Shown piece after piece: positions 10,493 to 20,719 of a stretch of DNA of 64,000 nt. Source of the stretch: Mycobacterium sp. 1423905.2 (GTDB lineage Bacteria; Actinomycetota; Actinomycetes; Mycobacteriales; Mycobacteriaceae); contig NZ_LZLE01000366.1 of the NCBI RefSeq assembly GCF_001673155.1, forward strand, positions 21,101 through 85,100, in the 5' to 3' direction. The position numbers and the translations under genes are program-made. Below the pieces are notes generated by a model. The model worked only from the letters and a program-made list of their open reading frames with translations. It had not been told where the DNA came from and did not search any database. The number at the start of each line of letters is the position of its first letter. Position 1 is the stretch's first letter.

Positions 10493-11797
10493 TCAGGCGC
10501 TTGACCGGCCGACGCGAGCCAGCGCCGCCAGATGTACCCCGATTCCCACCAACGGACCGCACAACAGGGCCACCACGGTGCGGGTCTGCAGTTCCAGCGG
10601 CACCAACAGCAGCAAGCCCGACGCCACGGTCGCCCCGACCCAGCCCAGCGAGTACGCGCGATGCAGCGCCGCGGCCACGGCCGCCGCGCCGGTGAGCGTC
10701 AACAGGGCGATGGCCACCGCCGCCGCCGTCAACCAGGCCAGCAACGCGCTACTGGCCTGGTAGTCCGAACCGAACAACTCCCGCAGCAGCCAGGGTCCCA
10801 GCACGCCGGCCAGCACCACCCCCAGCGCTCCGACGCCGAGCACCAGCGCCGCCGGCCCGACCAGCGCGCGCACCCGGTGGCTGCGCTCGTCGACGAAATG
10901 CGCAATGAGGTTGCCCTGCATGGCGGTCAGCGGCACAAGCAGCGGCGCGCGGGTCAACGTCACCGCCAGGATGACGACGCCGCCCCGTGCCCCCAATTCG
11001 TCGGAAGTCAGCTTCAGCAGCACCGGAAAACCCATCACCAGGATGGCGCTGGCGCCTGCGGCGGTGATCGAGTGGGCCGCGCCGCGCAGAAACGTCGCGG
11101 TACTCCCAGGAGTCAGCAGGTGCGCCGCCGCGCGCGTGCTCGGTGACACGGCCAACATGAGCGACCAGGCCACCGCACCGCCCACCGTCGCCCACAGGAA
11201 CCCGACCAGGCCCCAGCCGAGCAGAAACGTCGCCCCGGCGATCGCGACGCGGATGACGGCGTCGGTCACCATCAGCGCGCCGTACTGCGACCACCGGTCG
11301 GTGCCGGCCAACATGCCCAACAACGTGGCATGCAGGCAGAAGCCGGCCAGTCCAACACTCAGCAGCGCCACCGACAGCCATCTGTTTTCGACGAACACCC
11401 GACCGCCCCACAAGATGGAACTGCCCGCGATCGCAACGGCGGCCGCCACCCCGACCATCCCGGCGATGCGCAGCGGATGGGTGCGGCCGCCACCGGGCAA
11501 CGGCGTCAAGTCGGTGACGTAGCGCATGGCGCGCACTTCCCGTGTCGTCTCTTGCAGCAGTCCGTTGGCCGCGCCGGTGACCAGTCCGAACGCGCCCCAG
11601 AAGACGCCGAATACAGAGAACCCGGCGGGGGCCAGGTGACGCGCGGCCAGATAGATCACCGCGTAGCCACACAAGGCGGTCAGGGCGGTCGCCGCACCTA
11701 CGCGCACCACGGTGCTGCGTGCAAGGCCACCCGGTAAGCCCGTCGGTCCTTCGACGGGCGAGGCGAACGGGGACGCCGCGCCGCCGACTTCGGTCAC
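10493..11797 (-). CDS. polysaccharide-export/flippase-like membrane protein (Rv3630-like)
   Basis: A 434-residue protein with about twelve hydrophobic segments and few charged residues, of the MATE/Wzx (MOP) type. It is first in the minus-strand operon with ppgS, its partner, the microprotein and the dioxygenase, with 34 bases to ppgS. Position suggests it moves polyprenyl-phosphate-GalNAc across the membrane; this is inference. The GTG start at 11797 follows a TAGTAT -10 by seven bases. A helix-rich C-terminus is cytoplasmic or short. Confidence 0.8.
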   Translation of the reverse strand: MTEVGGAASPFASPVEGPTGLPGGLARSTVVRVGAATALTALCGYAVIYLAARHLAPAGFSVFGVFWGAFGLVTGAANGLLQETTREVRAMRYVTDLTPLPGGGRTHPLRIAGMVGVAAAVAIAGSSILWGGRVFVENRWLSVALLSVGLAGFCLHATLLGMLAGTDRWSQYGALMVTDAVIRVAIAGATFLLGWGLVGFLWATVGGAVAWSLMLAVSPSTRAAAHLLTPGSTATFLRGAAHSITAAGASAILVMGFPVLLKLTSDELGARGGVVILAVTLTRAPLLVPLTAMQGNLIAHFVDERSHRVRALVGPAALVLGVGALGVVLAGVLGPWLLRELFGSDYQASSALLAWLTAAAVAIALLTLTGAAAVAAALHRAYSLGWVGATVASGLLLLVPLELQTRTVVALLCGPLVGIGVHLAALARVGRSSA

Positions 11798-11804
11798 CGT
11801 CCGA

Positions 11805-11810
11805 ATACTA
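11805..11810 (-). promoter_or_regulatory. -10 element of the flippase-ppgS operon, leaderless
   Basis: TAGTAT on the minus strand, seven bases before the GTG start at 11797. No -35 is clear. It would drive the operon down to the dioxygenase gene at 8393. Confidence 0.45.
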
Positions 11811-11857
11811 AGCGCCGCAGCCCTTGGCTATTGTGGGCGGCTATCGGGAAAGGACCC

Positions 11858-12958
11858 ATGACCACCCTCCGTATTTTCGGCTTGTCGCTGCTGGTGACCG
11901 TCGCGGCGTTGGTCGTCGGGTACTGGCATGGGGGCGCCAAGGCCCTGCTGCTGCTGGTGGTGCTCGCCGTCCTCGAGGTGTCGCTGTCCTTCGACAACGC
12001 CATCATCAACGCGGCCATCCTGCAGCGGATGAGCCCGTTCTGGCAGCGGATGTTCCTGACCATCGGAATTCTTATCGCGGTGTTCGGGATGCGGTTGATC
12101 TTCCCGTTGGTCATCGTCTGGGCCAGCGCGGGGCTGAATCCGGTGCGTGCGCTGGAATTGGCGCTGAACCCGCCGCCGGGGGGCGCGCTGGAATTCCCCG
12201 ACGGCTCACCCAGTTACGAGAAGCTGATCACCGCGGCCCATCCGCAGATCGCGGCATTCGGCGGGATGTTCTTGCTGATGCTGTTCCTGGACTTCGTGTT
12301 TCATGATCGAGACATCAAGTGGCTCAAGTGGCTTGAAGTGCCATTCGCCCGCATCGGCCGGCTCGGTCAGCTGCCGGTGATCGTGGCCGGCGCGGCGCTG
12401 GTGGTGATCGGCACCCAGTTGACGCATTCGGAGCAGGGGCGTGCGACGGTGTTGACCGCCGGGCTGCTGGGTCTGGTGACGTATTTGGTGGTCAACGGGT
12501 TGAGCAGAGCGTTCCGACCCGCCGACGTCGACGACGTCGCCGACAGCGGTGGCGAAAAGGCAACGGGCAAGGCCGGATTGACGCTTTTCCTGTATCTCGA
12601 GGTGCTCGACGCCGCGTTCTCGTTCGACGGGGTCACCGGCGCTTTCGCGATCACCACCGACCCCATCATCATCGCGTTGGGCCTGGGTCTGATCGGCGCC
12701 ATGTTCGTGCGCTCCATCACCGTCTACCTGGTCCGGCAGGAAACCCTAGACCGCTACGTCTACCTCGAACACGGCGCGCACTGGGCGATCGGAGCGCTCG
12801 GGGTAATCATGTTGGTGTCCATCGACCAGCGGTTCCACATCCCGGAGTGGATCACCGCGTCGGTGGGGGTGGTGCTGATCGGGGCGGCGTTCGGCAACAG
12901 CGTGTGGCGCAATCGCCGCGCCGCCGACGGTCAACCGGTCAGTGGCCGTTCTTCTTGA
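11858..12958 (+). CDS. TerC/DUF475 family integral membrane protein (Rv3629c-like)
   Basis: A 366-residue protein with about eight to nine membrane segments in two related halves. Each half carries an acidic motif inside a helix: [15 protein letters not shown] near residue 40 and [17 protein letters not shown] near residue 245. These match the metal-coordinating repeats of TerC/Alx-like carriers, some of which export manganese, so metal efflux is plausible but unproven. ATG 11858 is chosen because GGGAAAGGA precedes it; an upstream ATG at 11831 is poorly placed. The 3' end overlaps convergent ppa by 20 bases. Confidence 0.88.
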   Translation: MTTLRIFGLSLLVTVAALVVGYWHGGAKALLLLVVLAVLEVSLSFDNAIINAAILQRMSPFWQRMFLTIGILIAVFGMRLIFPLVIVWASAGLNPVRALELALNPPPGGALEFPDGSPSYEKLITAAHPQIAAFGGMFLLMLFLDFVFHDRDIKWLKWLEVPFARIGRLGQLPVIVAGAALVVIGTQLTHSEQGRATVLTAGLLGLVTYLVVNGLSRAFRPADVDDVADSGGEKATGKAGLTLFLYLEVLDAAFSFDGVTGAFAITTDPIIIALGLGLIGAMFVRSITVYLVRQETLDRYVYLEHGAHWAIGALGVIMLVSIDQRFHIPEWITASVGVVLIGAAFGNSVWRNRRAADGQPVSGRSS

Positions 12959-13427
12959 AGCGCTCCACCGAGCGCTGCACTTCGGCTTCGGCTTCATCGC
13001 GGCCGACCCAGTCCGCAGCTTTGACGAACTTGCCCGGCTCCAGGTCTTTGTAGTGCACGAAGAAATGCTTGATCGCGTCTAGCTCGAACTCCGGTACGTC
13101 GCCGATGTCCTGAATGTGCTCCCAGCGGTGATCACCGGCCGGCACGCACAACACCTTGTCATCGCCGCCGGCTTCGTCGACCATCTTGAACATGCCCACC
13201 GGTCGCGCCTCCACCAGCACACCGGGGAACAGCGGCTGGGGCAGCAGCACCAGGGCGTCCAGCGGATCACCGTCTTCGCCGAGGGTGTCCTCGATGAAGC
13301 CGTAGTCGGTCGGGTACGCCATCGGGGTGTACAGGTAGCGATCCAGCTTGACCCGCCCCGTCTCGTGGTCGACCTCGTACTTGTTGCGCTGGCCCTTCGG
13401 GATCTCGATGACAACGTCGAATTGCAC
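12939..13427 (-). CDS. ppa: inorganic pyrophosphatase
   Basis: Family I soluble pyrophosphatase that hydrolyses PPi to two phosphates and pulls biosynthetic reactions forward. The signature [11 protein letters not shown] with its metal-binding aspartates is near residue 55, and active-site residues occur in [12 protein letters not shown] and [14 protein letters not shown] 13427 gives 162 residues, the usual mycobacterial length, and AAAGGAG lies just upstream. The longer open frame to 14093 is antisense to the dacB-like gene and is not coding. It overlaps the end of the convergent TerC-like gene. Confidence 0.97.
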   Translation of the reverse strand: MQFDVVIEIPKGQRNKYEVDHETGRVKLDRYLYTPMAYPTDYGFIEDTLGEDGDPLDALVLLPQPLFPGVLVEARPVGMFKMVDEAGGDDKVLCVPAGDHRWEHIQDIGDVPEFELDAIKHFFVHYKDLEPGKFVKAADWVGRDEAEAEVQRSVERFKKNGH

Positions 13428-13538
13428 CGCGTCGGCTCCTTTGTATACGCATGCGTGGCGCGTCCACCCTAGTCGAGCGGTGTCTTGCCGTCGCTCGGCG
13501 GCTGGTTGGGCAGAATGGACCGCAACGACAGGAGAGTC

Positions 13539-14927
13539 ATGGGTCCCAAACGGTGGCGGAAAACCACCCACGTGCTGGTGGGGTTGGTTGTGCTGGCGTT
13601 CGTCGCCGCCGTCGTCGCCGCCGCCGTTTTCTTCACCACGGGAGGGCACGGAACCGGCGGCGCGCGTTCCCCCGTACCGCCGCCGCGGCCGCCCACGGTC
13701 AAACCCGCAGTCAGTCCGGTCGCCGACACCGCCACCGCAGCCAGCCCCGGCGGCGTGACGGCAGCGCTGGCCGCGGCCGCCGCGGACCCCAACCTCGGTC
13801 GCCTGGGCGGCCGCATCACCGACGCCTTGACCGGGCAAGAACTCTGGCGTCAACTCGACGACGTGCCGCTGGTGCCGGCCTCGACCAATAAGGTGCTCAC
13901 GGCGGCCGCGGCATTGCTGACCTTGGACCGGCAAGCCCGGATCAGCACCAAAGTGGTGGCCGGCGGCCAGGGTGCCCAGGCGCCCGTGGTCTTGGTGGGG
14001 GCCGGTGACCCGACGCTGTCGGCAGCCCCGCCCGGCGTGGAGACCTGGTATCACGGCGCCGCCCGGATCAGCGACCTGGTCGAACAAATCCATCGCAGCG
14101 GCGTCACTCCCACGGCGGTACAGGTCGACATCTCGGCGTTCAGCGGCCCCACCATGGCGCCGGGTTGGGACCCGGCCGACGTGGACAACGGCGACATCGC
14201 CCCAATCGAGGCGGCAATGATCGACGCCGGGCGCATTCAGCCCACCACCGTCAACTCCCGGCGCACCCGCACTCCGGGGCTAGACGCCGGGCGGGAACTG
14301 GCCAAGGCGCTCGGTCTGGACCCCAATGCGGTGAGCCTCGCGTCTGCGCCGTCGGGCGCGCGGCAGCTGGCCGTGGTGCAGTCGCCGCCGCTGATCCAGC
14401 GGCTGATCCAGATGATGAACGCCTCGGACAACGTGATGGCCGAGTGCATCGCGCGGGAAGTGGCGGGCGCAATCAACCGGCCGCGAAGTTTCACCGGCGC
14501 CGTCGACGCGGTGACCAGCCGGCTGAACACCGCCCACGTGGACACCGTCGGCGCGGCGCTGGTCGACTCCAGCGGCTTGTCGATCAACGACCGGTTGACC
14601 GCGCGGACGCTCGACGGCACGGTCCAAGCCGCGGCCGGTCCCGACCAGCCCGCGCTGCGGGCGCTGCTGGATCTGCTGCCCATCGCCGGCGGCAGCGGCA
14701 CCCTGGCCGAACGCTTCCTGGACCGGGCTACCACCCAAGGTCCGGCGGGCTGGTTGCGGGCCAAGACCGGCTCGTTGACCGCGATCAACTCGCTGGTCGG
14801 CGTGCTCACCGACAGCAGCGGACGGGTGCTCACCTTCGCCTTCATCTCCAACGACGCCGGACCCAATGGCCGCAACGCCATGGACGCCCTGGCCACCAAA
14901 CTCTGGTTCTGCGGGTGCGCGGCATGA
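13539..14927 (+). CDS. D-alanyl-D-alanine carboxypeptidase, PBP4/S13 family (Rv3627c-like)
   Basis: Peptidoglycan-trimming serine hydrolase with an N-terminal membrane anchor (hydrophobic residues about 12-32) followed by a proline-rich linker; the catalytic domain is outside the membrane. The three penicillin-binding motifs are intact: S-x-x-K in ASTNK, S-x-N in SDNVMAE, and K-T-G in RAKTGSL. Length is 462 residues. Start is ATG 13539 with GGAGAG upstream. Its stop codon overlaps the ATG of the next gene (ATGA), so the two are coupled. Confidence 0.93.
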   Translation: MGPKRWRKTTHVLVGLVVLAFVAAVVAAAVFFTTGGHGTGGARSPVPPPRPPTVKPAVSPVADTATAASPGGVTAALAAAAADPNLGRLGGRITDALTGQELWRQLDDVPLVPASTNKVLTAAAALLTLDRQARISTKVVAGGQGAQAPVVLVGAGDPTLSAAPPGVETWYHGAARISDLVEQIHRSGVTPTAVQVDISAFSGPTMAPGWDPADVDNGDIAPIEAAMIDAGRIQPTTVNSRRTRTPGLDAGRELAKALGLDPNAVSLASAPSGARQLAVVQSPPLIQRLIQMMNASDNVMAECIAREVAGAINRPRSFTGAVDAVTSRLNTAHVDTVGAALVDSSGLSINDRLTARTLDGTVQAAAGPDQPALRALLDLLPIAGGSGTLAERFLDRATTQGPAGWLRAKTGSLTAINSLVGVLTDSSGRVLTFAFISNDAGPNGRNAMDALATKLWFCGCAA

Positions 14928-15967
14928 ACCGGTCGCCCGATGTGACTCTCGGCAACGCCGTGGACTGGCGGTTCGCGGCCACCGTCGGCGAAAAGCTGGC
15001 CCGTCCGGCGCCGCCGTCGAGCGACTACACCCGCGACCAGGTGATCGACGAGCTCACCAGGGCGGCCGCGGCCGCCGAGCCCCCGGTGCGCGAGGTGACC
15101 GGGCTGGTGACCGAGAACATCGTGCCGCCGGCGCGGGTGGTGACCCGGCAGCAGTGGGTGCGCGCCGCCGCCGAATCGATGCGGACCATGACCAACGGAA
15201 GCGACAAGCCGCGCGGGTTCGTCACCGGCCGCATCACCGGCGCGCAGACCGGCGCGGTCCTGGCGTTCGTGGCGTCGGGCATCCTGGGCCAGTACGACCC
15301 GTTCACCGGCGACGACGGCACTTTGCTGCTGGTGTATCCCAACGTGATCGCCGTCGAGCGCCAGTTGAAGGTCGAGCCGTCCGATTTTCGCCTGTGGGTC
15401 TGCTTGCACGAGGTCACCCACCGCGTGCAGTTCACCGCCAACCCATGGTTGGCCGGCTACATGTCGCAGGCGCTGGGGCTGTTGACCCAGGAACCGGCCG
15501 ACGACATTCGCGAGGTGGCCAGCCGCCTTGCCCAGTTCGTTCGCAGCCGCGGCGACGGACCCGACGAGGACGCCCCGGCCGGCATCCTGGGCCTGGTGCG
15601 CGCAGTGCAATCCGAACCGCAACGCGACGCGCTGGACCGGCTGCTGGCGCTCGGGACGCTGCTGGAAGGCCACGCCGAGCACGTCATGGACGCGGTCGGC
15701 CCGGTGGTGGTGCCCTCGGTCGCCACCATCCGGCGGCGCTTCGACGAGCGCCGGCAGCGCAAGCAACCGCCGTTGCAGCGGCTGTTGCGGGCGTTGCTGG
15801 GTTTGGAAGCCAAACTCAGCCAGTACACCCGCGGCAAGGTCTTCGTCGACCAGGTGGTCGAGCGGGTCGGCATGAAACGCTTCAACACGGTCTGGACCAG
15901 CCCGGAGACCCTGCCCTTACCGGCCGAGATCCAGCATCCGCAGCGATGGATCGACCGGGTGCTCTAG
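14924..15967 (+). CDS. zinc-dependent zincin-like protein (Rv3626c-like)
   Basis: A 347-residue protein of the mycobacterial family often labelled zinc-dependent metalloprotease or coenzyme F420 biosynthesis-associated protein. A zinc-binding HExxH is visible as LHEVTHRVQF near residue 160. No signal peptide is seen. No substrate is known to me, and the F420 label is weak. ATGA overlap with the upstream carboxypeptidase gene and a 22-base overlap with tilS downstream place it in one transcription unit. Confidence 0.85.
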   Translation: MNRSPDVTLGNAVDWRFAATVGEKLARPAPPSSDYTRDQVIDELTRAAAAAEPPVREVTGLVTENIVPPARVVTRQQWVRAAAESMRTMTNGSDKPRGFVTGRITGAQTGAVLAFVASGILGQYDPFTGDDGTLLLVYPNVIAVERQLKVEPSDFRLWVCLHEVTHRVQFTANPWLAGYMSQALGLLTQEPADDIREVASRLAQFVRSRGDGPDEDAPAGILGLVRAVQSEPQRDALDRLLALGTLLEGHAEHVMDAVGPVVVPSVATIRRRFDERRQRKQPPLQRLLRALLGLEAKLSQYTRGKVFVDQVVERVGMKRFNTVWTSPETLPLPAEIQHPQRWIDRVL

Positions 15968-16905
15968 CGCAGCTGCGCACTGCTGTACAGGCATTCGCGC
16001 GGGCGCATCTGCCCGACGCCGAGCCGTGGTGTGTGGGACTGTCGGGCGGACCCGACTCGTTGGCGCTTACCGCAGTCGCCGCGCAGTTGCGTCCGACCAC
16101 CGCGCTGATCGTGGACCACGGCTTGCAGCCCGACTCCCTTGCGGTCGCCGAAACGGCACGCGAGCAAGCTCTTCGTCTTGGCTGCGTCGAAGCGCAGGTG
16201 CTGCCCGTGCAGGTGGGCGCCGCAGGGGGACCGGAGGCGGCGGCGCGCACCGCCCGCTACGCCGCACTCAAGACCGCCCGCACCGGCCCGGTGCTCTTGG
16301 GTCACACCCTCGATGACCAAGCCGAGACGGTGTTGCTCGGGCTCGGCCGTGGCTCGGGGGCCCGCTCGATTGCCGGCATGCGTCCCTACGATCCACCGTG
16401 GTGCCGGCCGTTGTTGGGGGTGCGGCGCGACGTGACCCACACTGCCTGCCACGAGCTGGGCCTGACTGCGTGGCAGGACCCGCACAACGCCGATCGTCGC
16501 TTCACCCGCACCCGGCTGCGCACCGATGTGCTGCCGTTGCTCGAGGAGGTGCTCGGTGGCGGTGTCGCCGAGGCCCTGGCCCGCACCGCGACGGCGTTGC
16601 GCGAGGACACCGAGCTGATCGATGCGATCGCGGCACAAGCGCTGCCCGACGCCAGCACGACGAACGGATTGGATATCCGGGCGTTGGCGACGTTGCCGGA
16701 CCCCGTGCGCCGCCGCGTCATCCGCGGCTGGTTGCTGGCCGGCGGGGCGATTGGGTTGACCGATAAGCAGATTCGTGCGGTGGACGCGCTGGTCACCGCC
16801 TGGCGCGGGCAGGGCGGTGTCGCGGTGGGCTCGGCTCTGCAGGGTCAGCGACTGGTGGCAGGACGCCGTGACGGTGTCCTGAGTCTGCGCCCGGAGACTA
16901 TTTGA
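15946..16905 (+). CDS. tilS: tRNA(Ile)-lysidine synthetase
   Basis: N-type ATP pyrophosphatase that converts C34 of tRNA-Ile(CAU) to lysidine, changing both amino-acid and codon identity. The PP-loop motif SGGPDSLAL is at about residues 33-41. [14 protein letters not shown] and the RNIRAR-equivalent [14 protein letters not shown] are also clear. At 319 residues it is a short TilS lacking the C-terminal domain of the E. coli enzyme, usual for actinobacteria. ATG 15946 lies inside the preceding gene; homology starts at [11 protein letters not shown]. Confidence 0.93.
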   Translation: MDRPGALAQLRTAVQAFARAHLPDAEPWCVGLSGGPDSLALTAVAAQLRPTTALIVDHGLQPDSLAVAETAREQALRLGCVEAQVLPVQVGAAGGPEAAARTARYAALKTARTGPVLLGHTLDDQAETVLLGLGRGSGARSIAGMRPYDPPWCRPLLGVRRDVTHTACHELGLTAWQDPHNADRRFTRTRLRTDVLPLLEEVLGGGVAEALARTATALREDTELIDAIAAQALPDASTTNGLDIRALATLPDPVRRRVIRGWLLAGGAIGLTDKQIRAVDALVTAWRGQGGVAVGSALQGQRLVAGRRDGVLSLRPETI

Positions 16906-16943
16906 CGCCCACGTTGGTTGATTTCGCCGTGGCGTGGCAATCT

Positions 16944-17552
16944 GTGCACGTGACCCACGGCTCCTCGGCGATCACCCCCGGGCAGACACCGGAGCTCTAT
17001 CCCGGCGACATCAAGTCGGTGCTGCTGACTTCGGAGCAGATCCAGGCCCGCATCGCCGAACTCGGCCAGCAGATCGGCGCCGACTACGGTGACCTGGCCA
17101 CCACCACCGGCCAGGACCTGTTGTTGATCACCGTCTTGAAGGGGGCGGTGCTGTTCGTCACCGACCTGGCGCGCGCCATTCCCCTGCCCACGCAATTCGA
17201 GTTCATGGCGGTGAGCTCGTATGGCTCCTCGACCTCGTCGTCGGGCGTGGTCCGGATCCTCAAAGACCTCGACCGTGACATCCACGGCCGAGACGTGCTG
17301 ATCGTGGAAGACGTCGTCGACTCCGGGCTGACCCTGTCCTGGCTGTTGCGCAACCTGACCAGCCGGCACCCGCGGTCGCTGCGGGTATGCACGCTGCTGC
17401 GCAAGCCCGACGCGGTGGGCGCCAACGTCGACATCGCCTACGTGGGCTTCGACATTCCGAACGACTTCGTGGTCGGCTATGGCCTGGACTACGACGAGCG
17501 CTACCGGGACCTGTCTTACATCGGGACGCTGGACCCGCGGGTCTACCAGTAG
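16944..17552 (+). CDS. hpt: hypoxanthine phosphoribosyltransferase
   Basis: Purine salvage enzyme joining hypoxanthine or guanine to PRPP. The PRPP-binding motif is [14 protein letters not shown] near residue 120, and the flexible-loop region is [18 protein letters not shown] 16944 gives 202 residues, the length expected for mycobacteria; a TTG at 16902 would add 14 residues and overlap the tilS stop. It sits next to tilS, a pairing common in bacteria, and converges on lpqG with a three-base gap. Confidence 0.95.
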   Translation: MHVTHGSSAITPGQTPELYPGDIKSVLLTSEQIQARIAELGQQIGADYGDLATTTGQDLLLITVLKGAVLFVTDLARAIPLPTQFEFMAVSSYGSSTSSSGVVRILKDLDRDIHGRDVLIVEDVVDSGLTLSWLLRNLTSRHPRSLRVCTLLRKPDAVGANVDIAYVGFDIPNDFVVGYGLDYDERYRDLSYIGTLDPRVYQ

Positions 17553-17555
17553 GCG

Positions 17556-18302
17556 TTACTTCAACTCCCATACTGCGGTCACGGAGAAGGCGACCGTCTG
17601 CTGACCGGGCTCCAGCGGGACCGCCGCGGCCCGGGGCGCCTGCTCGGGCGGTCCACCGGGCGCCGGTGTGGCGCCGGCCGCCTCGGAAATGCTGAGCACC
17701 TTGCCCAGATTCAGCCCGGATAGTTGGGCGTATTGCTGCGCCCGGTTTTTGGCGTCTTCGAAGGCGCGGGCGCGCGCATCCTTGACCAGCTGGGAGTCGT
17801 CGGCAATGGAGTAGTGCACCGAGGTGATCCGGGTGGCGTCGCCGCCGGTGGTGACGATCAGCCCGAGCAGTCGGGAAGCCGCGTCGGTCGGATGGATCTT
17901 CACCTCGATCGCATTGTTGGCGCGGTAGCCGGTGATGGACGCGCCCCCGACCGGCCCAGGGACGCTGTACTGCGGTTGCAGGGTGACCTGCGTGGTGCGG
18001 GTGTCTTTGCGATCCACGCCGGCGCCCACCAACGCATTGATCACCGCTTGTTGTCGGTCGTTGGTCTGGTTCATCGCGCTGGTGGCATCGCCCGCCGTCG
18101 ACTCGATGCCGACGTCGGCGGTCAAGGTGTCCGGTACGCCTTGGACCTGTCCGGAACCCAACACGGTCACTTGGCGGGGATTCAATCCGGGCGACGCCGC
18201 GGAATGTGAGTCACATGCGGACAGCACCGCAACGGCGACGGCGGCTAGGGCCAGGACGATCGGCTTGCGGACCAAGCCGGATGCGCTGCTTGCAATCGGC
18301 AT
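17556..18302 (-). CDS. lpqG: lipoprotein with SIMPL domain
   Basis: A 248-residue predicted lipoprotein. The signal peptide ends in the lipobox VLSAC, giving lipidation at the cysteine near residue 30. The rest is a SIMPL/DUF541 domain (starts near VTVLGSGQVQGVPDTL). Members of this family are exported proteins of uncertain role, some linked to oxidative stress or signalling. The start ATG lies six bases after a TAGGGT hexamer, so the mRNA may be leaderless. Confidence 0.88.
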   Translation of the reverse strand: MPIASSASGLVRKPIVLALAAVAVAVLSACDSHSAASPGLNPRQVTVLGSGQVQGVPDTLTADVGIESTAGDATSAMNQTNDRQQAVINALVGAGVDRKDTRTTQVTLQPQYSVPGPVGGASITGYRANNAIEVKIHPTDAASRLLGLIVTTGGDATRITSVHYSIADDSQLVKDARARAFEDAKNRAQQYAQLSGLNLGKVLSISEAAGATPAPGGPPEQAPRAAAVPLEPGQQTVAFSVTAVWELK

Positions 18303-18308
18303 GCTGGC

Positions 18309-18314
18309 ACCCTA
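18309..18314 (-). promoter_or_regulatory. -10 element of lpqG, leaderless
   Basis: TAGGGT on the minus strand followed by six bases and the ATG at 18302. Confidence 0.4.
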
Positions 18315-19132
18315 GTCCCTCTCGCCGCGCCGCCGCCGCGACGAGCGTTTCAGCGCGCCGCCGCGGTTTGTTCACCTTGTGGTCATGTAGGGAGCGCACT
18401 CGGCGGACAACAACGGGGCGCAATCAGCACCAGCAAATTGTTAGCAATGGCGGCGATACCGGTGTCCTCCAATTTCGCGCAGGTTGAGTTCACCGATTCC
18501 ACGCCAATCCCCGGTCGTTCACTTTGGTGCTTGGCTAGGCGGCCTACAAGGTGCTGGTCTTCGTGGCTTTGACGTGCGCCTATCGATCCTGCCATTGTCA
18601 TTTCGACTGGTAGCAGCGGCATGTCGCGATAAAAATCCCCGCATCAGCATCGCTGCAGCCGAAAACAACTACGCACCAAACATATTCGGAAGCGGATGGC
18701 TGCTCGGATTCGAATTGCGGTCGCGACCGTTGCGCAGTCTGACGTGAAATCGCATGCACTGGAGCGAGTCCGAGAGACGCTACGCCGCCGCGCAAGCGTT
18801 CCTCGGCTGGTCATCACAGGAGAAGACGGCATATATAGCAGGTCGGGTCCGGGAGTCTAGCGCCGCACCCCATCATTTCCTACTTTTTCATATTGAACTC
18901 AAAACATATCTGAAACATATATGTCTCATATAAAAGCACTCGAGATATAGCAAATATCACTCAGCAAATGAATAGTTATTTACCCGCCAGTGAACAGCCG
19001 GTCTGGGCACTGGGTTACCCCCGCATGGCTGGCTTAACGTGTCGATTGATCCGCTTCGGCGACGGGTGACGACGTCGTCAGTTGGCGCCGAATGTCGTTG
19101 AAACAAAACACGCTTTGAGGGAGGAAACAGTC
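18315..19132. other. 820-base intergenic region with an AT-rich core
   Basis: No convincing gene. The stretch from about 18874 to 18982 is strikingly AT-rich against the GC-rich surroundings. It contains AAACATAT twice with an 11-base period (18902-18909, 18913-18920) and the perfect palindrome ACATATATGT (18915-18924). It most likely holds the regulatory region of the PE/PPE pair, and is a plausible Lsr2-binding site. Confidence 0.6.
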
Positions 19133-19432
19133 GTGTCTCTTGTTTTCGCAGAACCAGATGCGTTGCTGGGAGCGTCCGCCGAGTTGCAGTCCATCAACGC
19201 GGCCATGCACGGAGGTAACGCGGCTGCGGCCGGTCCGACGACCTCGGTGGTGCCCGCCGCATCTGACTTCGTGTCATTCCTGACCGCGGCGCAGTTCGCT
19301 GCGCACGCGAAGCTTTATCAGGAGGTCAGCACCAAGGCCGCCGCAGCCCGGGAACGAATGGCCACCACGCTGGGTCTCAACGCCAGTTGGTATGCGGCGT
19401 CCGAGGCTACGAATAACAGCGTGCTCGCCTAG
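19133..19432 (+). CDS. PE family protein (PE32-like)
   Basis: A 99-residue PE domain protein with no C-terminal extension, expected to pair with the following PPE protein as a helical heterodimer secreted by a type VII (ESX) system. The N-terminus reads [16 protein letters not shown]: the usual Pro-Glu dipeptide is Pro-Asp. The type VII secretion signal YxxxE is present near the C-terminus ([10 protein letters not shown]). GTG 19133 is preceded by GAGGGAGGAAA, a strong ribosome-binding site; an upstream in-frame ATG at 19082 is not family-like. The gene is 19 bases from the PPE gene. Confidence 0.9.
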   Translation: MSLVFAEPDALLGASAELQSINAAMHGGNAAAAGPTTSVVPAASDFVSFLTAAQFAAHAKLYQEVSTKAAAARERMATTLGLNASWYAASEATNNSVLA

Positions 19433-19451
19433 CCGAGAAGGGAAGCACGAC

Positions 19452-20696
19452 ATGGATTTTGCAGCCCTGCCGCCAGAGATCAACTCTGCGCTGATGTATG
19501 CGGGACCTGGCTCGGGTCCGATGCTGGCTGCGGCGGCGGCCTGGGAAGCCCTGGCGGCCGAGCTGGCCAGCAACGCCGCTTCGTGGACCACAGTGATCAC
19601 CGGCTTGACCGATGGACCGTGGTTGGGTGCGTCTTCGATGACCATGGCCGCCGCGGTGGCGCCCGAAATCGCTTGGCTCAGCAGCGCAGCCGGGCAGGCC
19701 CAAGAGGCCGCCGCGCAAGCTGCGGCGGCAGCAAGTGCGTATGAGGCGGCGTTTCTGGGTACGGTCCCGCCGGCCGAGGTCGCGGCCAATCGGGCTTTGT
19801 TGATGGCTCTCTTGGCGACGAACTTCCTCGGCCAGAACACCGCGGCGATCGCCGCAACGGAAGCTCAGTATGCCGAGATGTGGGCGCAGGACGCGGCCAC
19901 GATGTACAGCTACTCGGCTGCTTCGGCGGCCGCGGCCGAGTTACCGCCGTTCAGTCCGCAAGGCATCGCCAGTGCCCTCACCGGCCTGGGTAACGCCGTC
20001 AACAGTCAAGTGAACGCACTCAATTCGGCGCTGGCGGCGCAGGGACTGCACGAAATACCCAAGGCGCTGAGTCAGATGGCCGGGTTGACCAACGCGCCGC
20101 CGTGGCTCACGAATCCCCAGGCCGCGCTCGGCACCACCGGGCTCGCCTGGAACTCCAATGGTGACGGCATCGTCCTGAACGGGATATTCGGCGACTTCGT
20201 GGAGGGCCTGACCGGCTCGCAGACGGTGGACGCCAGCTCGGCCATGGACTCGTACATCCGGTTGGTTTCCCCGTTCCGTCTCACCACCACGGCGCTCAAG
20301 GACATCGACGGTCTGGCCCATAGCGCATTTCCCACCCTCGGCAAAGCCGCCGAGGGGGCTGCGAAGGCCGCCGAAGGTGCGGCCGCTGCTGCTGCACCAA
20401 CGTTCGGCAGCGGTTTCGGCAACGCTCTCGGTGGGATCACTGGAGCCATCGGCAACGCGTCGAAGGTTGGGGCAGTGTCGGTTCCGGCCGCCTGGGCGAG
20501 CACTCCGGCGACCAATCCGATCACGTTGGCGGTCAACGGCGCTGCCGGTGCCGCCGCCGCGGAACCCGCCGCGAGCGCCTTTGGTGGTCTGCCGATGATG
20601 CCCGGCGCCGGCACGGGGCGCAGTGTGGCGAACTTCGCCGCTCCGCGCTACGGGTTCAAACCCACCATGGTGGTGCAGCCGCCGTCTGGAGGCTGA
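19452..20696 (+). CDS. PPE family protein, SVP type (PPE65-like)
   Basis: A 414-residue protein beginning [12 protein letters not shown], with the PPE tripeptide at residues 7-9 and a helical PPE domain of about 180 residues. The variable C-terminal part holds SVPAAW, matching the GxxSVPxxW motif of the PPE-SVP subfamily, and ends in [15 protein letters not shown]. Position and end sequence agree with PPE65 (Rv3621c). It should be exported together with the upstream PE protein; which ESX system is used cannot be read here. No esx pair follows. Confidence 0.92.
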   Translation: MDFAALPPEINSALMYAGPGSGPMLAAAAAWEALAAELASNAASWTTVITGLTDGPWLGASSMTMAAAVAPEIAWLSSAAGQAQEAAAQAAAAASAYEAAFLGTVPPAEVAANRALLMALLATNFLGQNTAAIAATEAQYAEMWAQDAATMYSYSAASAAAAELPPFSPQGIASALTGLGNAVNSQVNALNSALAAQGLHEIPKALSQMAGLTNAPPWLTNPQAALGTTGLAWNSNGDGIVLNGIFGDFVEGLTGSQTVDASSAMDSYIRLVSPFRLTTTALKDIDGLAHSAFPTLGKAAEGAAKAAEGAAAAAAPTFGSGFGNALGGITGAIGNASKVGAVSVPAAWASTPATNPITLAVNGAAGAAAAEPAASAFGGLPMMPGAGTGRSVANFAAPRYGFKPTMVVQPPSGG

Positions 20697-20719
20697 CGGG
20701 GATCAGGCCAACGTGATGG

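Noticed and set aside
12939..12958. 20-base overlap of ppa and the TerC-like gene as a possible frameshift
   Set aside because: Both proteins end with family-typical length, so a normal convergent overlap is the simpler reading.
13428..14093. N-terminal extension of pyrophosphatase to 384 residues
   Set aside because: The family protein is complete from GTG 13427 with a ribosome-binding site; the extension is antisense to another gene.
14237..15766. 509-aa minus-strand open frame
   Set aside because: It is opposite the dacB-like and zincin-like genes, which have catalytic motifs and coupled starts; the antisense frame shows none.
18484..18747. 87-codon ORF in the intergenic region before the PE gene
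   Set aside because: No ribosome-binding site, no family features, and codon composition unlike the neighbours.
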